Positions 57,899-64,000 of a stretch of 64,000 bases of DNA are shown here, piece by piece. Position numbers and translations under genes: made by a program. The DNA is taken from positions 1 to 64,000 of the forward strand of contig JAPKYZ010000032.1 in NCBI GenBank assembly GCA_026394055.1, in the 5' to 3' direction. The stretch's first letter is position 1; each line of letters starts with the position of its first letter. The notes below the pieces were generated by a model. The model saw nothing but the letters and a program-made list of their open reading frames with translations. It was not told the origin of the DNA and did not search any database. This stretch comes from Acidobacteriota bacterium (GTDB taxonomy: Bacteria > Acidobacteriota > Terriglobia > Bryobacterales > Bryobacteraceae).

Positions 57899-59008
57899 TT
57901 ACTGGTCGCCCTGTTTGATCCAGTCTACGTTTAGCTTGGCGTGCTTGATCGTCTTGCCGGCTTCCTTGAACAGGCTGTAGGTGACATGGATGGAGCCGTC
58001 GGCGCCTTGGATGACGGACGGGTAGTGGTACCGCTCGCCGGCCTTCTTTTCCAGGTGGCGGGACCATTTCCAGGTGGCGCCTTCATCATCCGACAACGCG
58101 ATGCGCAACGAATCGCGATCCTTCTCCGTGTCGTTGTGGACGATCACCCATTCGCCGGATTTCAGCGTAATCGCCTCCAGGCTGGAGCCGGGGTTCAGGA
58201 TGTCCGTGTCGACCCCCAGTGACCAGGTGACGCCATTGTCCTTGGACTCAGACTTGATAGCGCGCTTGGGCGGCGGGCCGTTGTCGCGCATGTAGGCCAC
58301 CAGCGTGCCGTCCTTCTTGCGGACCACGCTCGGTTGAATGCAGCCGGCGCAGACCAGCGGTTCGCTGCCGAACCAGGTTTGGCCGTGGTCATCCGACAGC
58401 GCCATGATGCCGTAGGAGTAGCCGTCGGAATACATGGGCACGATCAGGCGGCCGGTGGGCAGCTCAATCGGGTGGGTCCGCGTGAACCAGCCCAGCCGGG
58501 AGAAGTACTTGTCCTTGGCCAGTTCGTTCTGCTTGTCTCGCGCCGGGAAGGCTTCCTTGGTTTTGGCGGCGATGTTTTTGGGGATCACGATGACGTTGCC
58601 GGACCAGTTCCAGTGCGGCGGCTGGTCGGGGTTGCGGTAATCAGTGGCCACCTTGTAGCGGGTGAGCGCGGTGTGCCATTCGTTGGCCAGAATCTGCGCC
58701 CAAAACAGCCACAGCCGCTTCTGCGAATCGAGATAGAGCACCGGATTGGTGTCCGGAAAGCCCGGCTCATCGGCCATGGGCATCGGCGCGGTCCACGCCT
58801 TCTTCGACTTCACCCAGCGCGACCCCAGCACCACCACGTCATCGGCGGTGCGTTCGCCGGAACCGTGGAACCAAACGGTCATCAGGTCGCCATTGGGCAA
58901 CTCCACGATCGAAGAAGAGTGGTTGTGCCACTTTTCGGGGGGAAACAGTTCTTGCGTTTCAAACACCGGCCCGGCGGCCAGTACGGTTGCCAGAATGAGA
59001 AGGTTCAT
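57899..59008 (-). CDS. Exported sialidase-family (BNR repeat) protein
   Basis: 369 residues with a short signal peptide (MNLLILATVLAAG). Three Asp boxes are visible: ALSDDHGQTW, ESKDNGVTW and ALSDDEGATW, so it is a six-bladed propeller of the exo-alpha-sialidase superfamily. Early SSSIVELPNGDLMTVWFHGSGE carries the Arg-triad-type region of plant/bacterial BNR hydrolases; many such proteins act on rhamnogalacturonan or other non-sialic glycans. It is divergent from the second PSD1 gene, suggesting co-use in glycan breakdown. TAGAAT (59025-59030, minus strand) and AAGGG precede the ATG. Confidence 0.87.
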   Translation of the reverse strand: MNLLILATVLAAGPVFETQELFPPEKWHNHSSSIVELPNGDLMTVWFHGSGERTADDVVVLGSRWVKSKKAWTAPMPMADEPGFPDTNPVLYLDSQKRLWLFWAQILANEWHTALTRYKVATDYRNPDQPPHWNWSGNVIVIPKNIAAKTKEAFPARDKQNELAKDKYFSRLGWFTRTHPIELPTGRLIVPMYSDGYSYGIMALSDDHGQTWFGSEPLVCAGCIQPSVVRKKDGTLVAYMRDNGPPPKRAIKSESKDNGVTWSLGVDTDILNPGSSLEAITLKSGEWVIVHNDTEKDRDSLRIALSDDEGATWKWSRHLEKKAGERYHYPSVIQGADGSIHVTYSLFKEAGKTIKHAKLNVDWIKQGDQ

Positions 59009-59073
59009 GAGGGATGCCCTTGCATTCTACCCGGTTCGCCAGGGCAGGAATGATAAACTCTCCGCAGCAACCC

Positions 59074-61599
59074 ATGCGAATGCTGATCGCGCTGATTCCG
59101 GTGACGCTGGCCTGGGCCGCGGACCCGGTAGAGTTTTTCGAGATGAAGGTCCGTCCGGTACTGGCGGGCAAGTGCTATGCCTGCCATGCGAATTCGCGGA
59201 TGGGTGGGCTTGATCTCACCTCGCGGGAGGCGGCGCTGAAGGGCGGCAACACCGGTGCGGCGCTGGTTCCCGGCAAGCCCCAGGAGAGCTTGTTGATTGC
59301 GGCGGTCAGCCATTCGCACGCCAAGCTCAAGATGCCCCCCTCGGGCAAGCTGCCCGACGCGGAAGTGAATGACTTGAAGGCGTGGGTGGAAGCCGGCGCC
59401 GTCTGGCCTGATGGCGCCTCCAAAGACCTGCCGCCGCCCGCCGAATACCGCATCACGGCGGAGCAGCGCGCCTACTGGGCGTTTCAACCCGTGAAGCGAA
59501 CACCTGGTGGTTCGATTGATGCTCTGTGGTTGGGGCTGTTGAAGGCGAAGGGCTTGAAAGCAAATCCGAACGCGGATCGCCGCACGCTGATCCGCCGGGC
59601 CACCATCGACCTGCTGGGCTTGCCGCCGAACCCAGCTGACGTGGAGGCCTTTGTGGCTGACAAGTCGCCCGATGCGTGGCCCAAGCTGATCGACAAACTG
59701 CTCGCTTCACCGCAGTATGGCGAACGCTGGGGCCGTTACTGGCTGGACGTGGCGCGCTACTCCGATGATCAACTGGCGTCGCAGTTCGAAATCCCGCACC
59801 CCAGCGCTTTTCGCTATCGAGACTGGGTGATCAATGCCTTTAACCGTGACATGCCTTACGACACGTTCGTGAAGGCCCAGTTTGCGGGCGACCTGATCAA
59901 AGGCCACGAGAAAGAACTGGCGGCGGGCACGGGCTTTTTCTCGTTGTCGCCGGAGCAACAGGATGATCGTGTCGACGCCGCGACGCGCGGGTTCCTGGGG
60001 TTGACCGTCGCCTGTGCCCAGTGCCACGACCACAAGTTTGACCCGATTCCGACCACCGACTACTACTCCCTGCTCGGCATCTTTTCCTCGACGCAAAAGG
60101 ACGAGTTTCCGCTGGCTGATCCGGCCGTGGTGCAGGCGTTCAAGGATCACGAAAAGCGGCTCGCGGACAAGCGCAAGGAACTGCTGGACGTTCAGCATGC
60201 GCATGCCAAGGAACTGGCGAAGATTTTCGCGCACGACACCGCGCGCTACCTTCGGGCGATTGATGGCTCGGGTCCGGCCGCTGATCTCGATGCGGGCGTG
60301 CTGGAGCGGTGGCGCACGTACCTGAAGCAGAAGACGCATGAGCATCCTTACCTAAAGAGCCACAACCCCGATCAGCTGCAAACGCTGGTGCTGGAAGTGC
60401 TGGCCGAGAAAGACAAGGTGGATGGTGAGAACCACATCCGCTTGGGCTCCAATCCCGATCGCGGCGATCTCTCTTCGGCGGACCTGCTCTCGTTGCCGCG
60501 CGATAAGCACTACCTGTGGCGGGATCTGTTTCAAGACAAGCGCGCGTCGGTGCTCTATTTCAAGGACCGGGATCTCGACCGCTTCCTGAGCGCACCCGTG
60601 CTGGCCCGTGTCGAGACGTTGCGGCAGCAGGTGAAAAAGCTCGAAGATTCATTGCCGGAGCGCTACCCGTTCCTGCAAACGCTCTCCGACGTGAAGGAGC
60701 CCAAGGACATCCGCGTCCGCATCCGCGGCAGCATGGACAACCTAGGCCAAGTGGCGACTCGGCGCATGCTGGCCATTCTCGCCAAGCCTGAGGCGGGCCG
60801 ATTTATGCAGGGTAGCGGGCGGCTGGAACTCGCTGAGCAGATCGCGAGCAAGGACAACCCGCTCACCGCCCGCGTGATCGCCAACCGCATCTGGCAAGGC
60901 CACTTTGGGCGCGGCCTGGTGGGCACGTCTTCCAACTTCGGCAAGCTGGGTGAGACGCCCAGCAACCCGCAGCTGCTGGACTATCTCGCCAGCCAGTTGA
61001 TGGATCAAGGCTGGTCCATGAAGAAGCTGCACCGCGAGATCATGCTCTCGCAGGCTTATCAGGTGTCGTCCACCCAGACCGCGGTTAGCGCGGGGATCGA
61101 TGGCGACAACCGCTACCAGTGGCGCTTCAATCGCCGCCGCCTCGACATTGAGACGTTGCGTGACTCGCTGCTGTGGGCGACGGGCGAGCTGAACCTGGAA
61201 GCCGGTGGTCAACCGCGCCGTTTGGCTGATGAGTCAAACAAGCGCCGCACGGTCTATGGTTTCATCAGCCGCCGGGATCTCGACCCCACACTCTCGCTGT
61301 TCGACTTTGCCAACCCCAACGCAACCAGCGAGCGGCGCATCGAGACGTCGACGCCTCTGCAGCGGCTCTATCTTCTCAATAGCGCGTTCCTCGAACGCCG
61401 CGCCGATGAGCTTTCCTGCCGTCTGGAGAAAGCCGGGAGCGACGCGGCCCGCATTGCCGCCGCCTACCGGCAGCTCTACCAGCGGATGCCCGCCAAGGCC
61501 GAAGTGCAGGCGGGCCTCGATTACTTGAAGGCTGGCGGCACGTGGCTGCAGTACGCGCAGGTGTTGCTGGCCGCCAACGAGTTTGTGTACTGGAATTAG
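59074..61599 (+). CDS. PSD1 (DUF1549/DUF1553) protein with cytochrome-c-like domain (module 2)
   Basis: 841 residues from ATG 59074, which gives the signal peptide MRMLIALIPVTLAWA; a longer frame from 59014 overlaps the promoter of the sialidase gene. The order repeats module 1: GKCYACHANSRMGG (CxxCH) and MPPSGKLPDAEV, DUF1549 (ATIDLLGLPPN, RWGRYWLDVARYSDDQLAS, CAQCHDHKFDP), then DUF1553 (TARVIANRIWQGHFGRGLV, RRLDIETLRDSLLW). It is clearly paralogous to 50686 but diverged. Periplasmic. Nine nt separate it from its DUF1501 partner. Confidence 0.92.
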   Translation: MRMLIALIPVTLAWAADPVEFFEMKVRPVLAGKCYACHANSRMGGLDLTSREAALKGGNTGAALVPGKPQESLLIAAVSHSHAKLKMPPSGKLPDAEVNDLKAWVEAGAVWPDGASKDLPPPAEYRITAEQRAYWAFQPVKRTPGGSIDALWLGLLKAKGLKANPNADRRTLIRRATIDLLGLPPNPADVEAFVADKSPDAWPKLIDKLLASPQYGERWGRYWLDVARYSDDQLASQFEIPHPSAFRYRDWVINAFNRDMPYDTFVKAQFAGDLIKGHEKELAAGTGFFSLSPEQQDDRVDAATRGFLGLTVACAQCHDHKFDPIPTTDYYSLLGIFSSTQKDEFPLADPAVVQAFKDHEKRLADKRKELLDVQHAHAKELAKIFAHDTARYLRAIDGSGPAADLDAGVLERWRTYLKQKTHEHPYLKSHNPDQLQTLVLEVLAEKDKVDGENHIRLGSNPDRGDLSSADLLSLPRDKHYLWRDLFQDKRASVLYFKDRDLDRFLSAPVLARVETLRQQVKKLEDSLPERYPFLQTLSDVKEPKDIRVRIRGSMDNLGQVATRRMLAILAKPEAGRFMQGSGRLELAEQIASKDNPLTARVIANRIWQGHFGRGLVGTSSNFGKLGETPSNPQLLDYLASQLMDQGWSMKKLHREIMLSQAYQVSSTQTAVSAGIDGDNRYQWRFNRRRLDIETLRDSLLWATGELNLEAGGQPRRLADESNKRRTVYGFISRRDLDPTLSLFDFANPNATSERRIETSTPLQRLYLLNSAFLERRADELSCRLEKAGSDAARIAAAYRQLYQRMPAKAEVQAGLDYLKAGGTWLQYAQVLLAANEFVYWN

Positions 61600-61608
61600 G
61601 AGCCACCC

Positions 61609-62991
61609 ATGCGCACACGCCGAGACATCTTGAAGACCATGGGTAGCGGCTTTGGCATGCTGGGCCTGGCCACGCAGGCCGCGCAGGCAGCCGAAGCATC
61701 GAAGTCCGCCTTAAGCATCCGCGCGCCCCATTTTCCGGCTAAGGCCACCAACGTCATCTACCTGTTCCTGAATGGCGGCCCCTCCCAGGTAGACACGTTT
61801 GATCCCAAGCCGATGCTCACGAAATATCACGGGCAGAAGGCGCCGACGCCGAACCTGAAGACAGAGCGCAAGACCGGGACGCTGCTGAAGTCGCCGTTCC
61901 AGTTCAACCGCTACGGCCAGAGCGGTCTCGAGATCAGTGAGATCTTTGCAAACTTGGGGAAGCACGCCGACGACCTGTGCGTCATCCGCTCGATGCATAC
62001 GGAGCGGCCCAACCATGAGCCGTCGCTGACCATGCTCAATTGCGGCCACGTGCTGGTGGGCCATCCTTCGATGGGTGCCTGGCTGACCTACGGCCTGGGC
62101 ACGGTGAACCAAAATCTGCCGGGCTTCGTTGTCCTGTGCGCGGGCTATCCGGTGATCGGCCCGCAGCTGTGGTCCTCGGCGTACTTGCCGGGCATCTACC
62201 AGGGCACCTACGTCCGCAACAAGTCCGATGACCCGGAAGAGCTGATCCGCGATGTCCGCAACCGCAGCTTGTCGAGCGATCAGCAGCGCCAGCAAGTGGA
62301 ACTGCTCACCAAGCTGAACCGGATGCAGTTGGCGCGGGAAGGCGCGGACCCGTCGCTGGAAGCCTCGATCGCCTCCTTCGAGATGGCGTATCGCATGCAA
62401 GCGGAGGCGATGGACGCCTTTGATGTGCGCAAGGAATCCGCCAAGACGCGCGAGAACTACGGGGAAGGGGACTTCGCCCGGGGCTGCCTGCTCGCCCGCC
62501 GTCTGGTGGAGCGTGGCGTGCGGATGGTGCAGGTCTATTATGGTGACGATCAACCGTGGGACAACCACGACGACATCACCAAGCACGCCCGCTTGGCCGC
62601 CACCGCTGACAAGCCCATGGCTGCATTGCTCCAAGACTTGAAAGATCGCGACCTGCTGAAATCGACCATCGTCATCATCGGCGGCGAGTTCGGCCGCACG
62701 CCCGCCGTCGAAGTATCCGGACTGGTGGACGTGCAAAACGGCCGCGACCACAATAACCACGGCTTCTCCACCGTCGTCGCCGGCGGTGGCTTCAAGGGCG
62801 GCTATGCGCACGGCGCCACGGACGATTTCGGCTTCCGCGCCGTCGAAAAGCCAGTCCACCCGCATGACCTTCACGGCACCATCCTGCACCAGTTGGGGTT
62901 GGACCATTCCAAGCTCACCTACCGCTACTCCGGCCGCTACTTCCGCCTGACCGATGTGGCGGGGAGCGTGGTGCGGGATCTGATCGCCTGA
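61609..62991 (+). CDS. DUF1501 exported protein (module 2)
   Basis: 460 residues. Tat start MRTRRDILKTMGSGFGMLGLA, then NVIYLFLNGGPSQVDTFDPKP, LCVIRSMHTERPNHEPS, HPSMGAWLTYGLGTVNQNLPG, STIVIIGGEFGRTPAVEVS and RDHNNHGFSTVVAGGGF. It aligns throughout with module 1 (49277) and ends with the same LTYRYSGRYFRLTDVAG-type tail. It follows the PSD1 gene directly, with GGAG as ribosome site. No NIPSNAP gene accompanies this second module. Confidence 0.92.
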   Translation: MRTRRDILKTMGSGFGMLGLATQAAQAAEASKSALSIRAPHFPAKATNVIYLFLNGGPSQVDTFDPKPMLTKYHGQKAPTPNLKTERKTGTLLKSPFQFNRYGQSGLEISEIFANLGKHADDLCVIRSMHTERPNHEPSLTMLNCGHVLVGHPSMGAWLTYGLGTVNQNLPGFVVLCAGYPVIGPQLWSSAYLPGIYQGTYVRNKSDDPEELIRDVRNRSLSSDQQRQQVELLTKLNRMQLAREGADPSLEASIASFEMAYRMQAEAMDAFDVRKESAKTRENYGEGDFARGCLLARRLVERGVRMVQVYYGDDQPWDNHDDITKHARLAATADKPMAALLQDLKDRDLLKSTIVIIGGEFGRTPAVEVSGLVDVQNGRDHNNHGFSTVVAGGGFKGGYAHGATDDFGFRAVEKPVHPHDLHGTILHQLGLDHSKLTYRYSGRYFRLTDVAGSVVRDLIA

Positions 62992-63029
62992 GGCCGTGGC
63001 CGCACGGTAACATGCTAAATTAGAAGGAC

Positions 63030-63497
63030 ATGCGGTTAAGTGAGGTTTATCTCGGACTCGGGGAGCAGACCCTGGGCGATCTATTGCGTGTGGTCTCGAT
63101 CGGGCGCCTGAAGAGCTTCCAGCTCTATGAGCGGCTGAAGGTTCGTTTCCACCTGAACAAGCTGAATTCGGAGACGTTGCGCAAGTCCGCGCCCAAGTTC
63201 TGGCAGCGGCTGAAGGACGGCGACGAGGAGTTTGCCTCGGAGCTGGCGCAGGCGATTTTGGTGTCGCATCTCGACATGATTGTGGCCATCCTCAACTATT
63301 TGGGCGTGCCCCACAGCGAAGGCTTTTTTGAGAAGGACCTGAACGCCACCCAGTACTTGACCGGCGACTGGCAGCAGCGCGCCTACAACGAGTTCCGCGG
63401 CCAGTTCCCCGAAAAGGCCGTCCTGTTCTACCTGAACCACCTGGGCTGGGAGATGGTGCAGGCGCCGATCTTCCTGCCGGTGGAGACTGCGGTCTAG
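63030..63497 (+). CDS. Conserved hypothetical protein upstream of pheS
   Basis: 155 residues, start ATG 63030 with GAAGGA ahead. No signal, no TM, mostly helical, with a charged, basic middle (KSFQLYERLKVRFHLNKL) and SAPKFWQRLKDGDEEFASELAQAILVSHLDMI. I do not recognise a domain. The gap of 17 nt to pheS on the same strand suggests an operon with phenylalanyl-tRNA synthetase, so a role in translation or a housekeeping process is conceivable. TAAATT near 63017 is a possible -10. Confidence 0.65.
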   Translation: MRLSEVYLGLGEQTLGDLLRVVSIGRLKSFQLYERLKVRFHLNKLNSETLRKSAPKFWQRLKDGDEEFASELAQAILVSHLDMIVAILNYLGVPHSEGFFEKDLNATQYLTGDWQQRAYNEFRGQFPEKAVLFYLNHLGWEMVQAPIFLPVETAV

Positions 63498-63514
63498 CCC
63501 CCGCCCTACCCGTC

Positions 63515-64000
63515 ATGGAACAACTTTTCGCTGCCCTGGAAGGCGGTCTGGAGCGGCTGAACTCCGCCCCTAATCCTGAAGCTCTGGAGGCCGTGCGCGT
63601 CGAACTGATCGGCCGCAAGGGGCTGATTGCTGAGCTGTCAAAAGGCATGGGCAAGTTGTCGCCCGAAGAGCGCGTGGCCACCGGCAAGAAGCTGAATGAG
63701 GCCAAGCAGACGCTGGAGGCGGCCTACGAAGCTCGTCATGCGGCGTTCAAGAGTGCGGCGCTGGCGGCGCGTCTGGAAACCGAGTGGCTGGACCTCACCG
63801 TGCCGCCGTCGGGCCTGGCGCCGGGTGCCATGCACCCGATCACGCAGATCCAAACCGAGATTGAAGAGTTGTTCGTGTCGATGGGCTTTGCGGTGCTCGA
63901 TGGACCCGAGGTCGAGACCGAGTGGCACAACTTTGATGCCCTCAACATTCCGCCCACACACCCGGCGCGCGACATGCAGGATACGTTCTGGGTGGAAGGC
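63515..64000 (+). CDS. pheS: Phenylalanyl-tRNA synthetase alpha subunit (partial)
   Basis: The first 162 codons are in the window; the gene runs off the right edge. The N-terminal coiled coil (EALEAVRVELIGRKGLIAELSKGMGKL) is the tRNA-contacting arm. The catalytic part begins with DLTVPPSGLAPGAMHPI, then TEIEELFVSMGFAVLDGPEVE and motif TEWHNFDALNIPPTHPARDMQDTFW (read in pieces), which are diagnostic of PheS. It charges tRNA-Phe together with PheT. The start ATG 63515 has no strong Shine-Dalgarno. Confidence 0.97.
   Translation, partial: MEQLFAALEGGLERLNSAPNPEALEAVRVELIGRKGLIAELSKGMGKLSPEERVATGKKLNEAKQTLEAAYEARHAAFKSAALAARLETEWLDLTVPPSGLAPGAMHPITQIQTEIEELFVSMGFAVLDGPEVETEWHNFDALNIPPTHPARDMQDTFWVEG

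Overview
The window reads as a piece of a high-GC (about 60-65% by eye) genome of an Acidobacteriota member of the Solibacter/Bryobacter type. This is inference from gene content: two DUF1549/DUF1553 (PSD1) plus DUF1501 modules with CxxCH haem motifs, several twin-arginine-type exported proteins, three PEP-CTERM surface proteins, an exopolysaccharide cluster led by a small ribbon-helix-helix protein, and short palindromic intergenic elements. No rRNA, tRNA, CRISPR array, phage or transposase gene was seen. Coding density is very high; only one gap (6993-7382) exceeds 300 bases.

Layout. 1-6.9 kb: a truncated flavoprotein, a lipoprotein, a GT-C-like membrane protein and a sugar-acid dehydratase (minus strand), then a VapBC-type toxin-antitoxin pair, an exported-looking PaiB-like FMN protein, an AI-2E family permease and a YmdB-type phosphodiesterase. 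7.0-10.1 kb: a surface-protein island of three PEP-CTERM proteins, two with extreme Trp/Pro- or Ile/Leu/Pro-rich tracts. Two of the three genes are preceded by copies of the same leader of about 66 nt with a conserved hairpin. 10.1-16.5 kb: an exported dehydrogenase, a Uma2 protein and a complete leuABCD set with a divergent LysR gene. 17.4-26.2 kb: a coiled-coil protein, a DAO-type oxidoreductase divergent from etfBA, a MITE-like element, a Gfo/Idh/MocA pair, HAD, CvpA, purC and a Tat-type MocA dehydrogenase.

26.3-41.6 kb is a plus-strand run of sugar and polysaccharide genes: a glycosyltransferase-methyltransferase fusion, a zinc dehydrogenase, a TIM-barrel isomerase and an epimerase, followed after a structured leader by an RHH protein, a Wzc-like kinase/co-polymerase, a flippase, three GT4 enzymes, a Wzy/ligase, a methyltransferase and an AsnB amidotransferase. 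Many of these genes are joined by 4-nt ATGA or GTGA overlaps. UDP-glucose dehydrogenase (43.1-44.4 kb, minus strand) could supply UDP-glucuronate. No initiating phosphoglycosyltransferase, Wza-type exporter or exosortase lies in the window, so the pathway must be completed elsewhere.

44.4-64 kb: an exported esterase, an atypical metallo-beta-lactamase-fold protein, an orphan CpaF ATPase next to a NagD-like phosphatase, a SLATT-like two-TM protein, a NIPSNAP-PSD1-DUF1501 operon, an unrecognised 1007-residue modular protein, an ABHD18-like hydrolase, a sialidase divergent from a second PSD1-DUF1501 pair, a conserved hypothetical gene and the start of pheS. A recurring signal across the window is a -10-like hexamer only 6-7 nt before a start codon that lacks a Shine-Dalgarno sequence, which suggests leaderless transcription.
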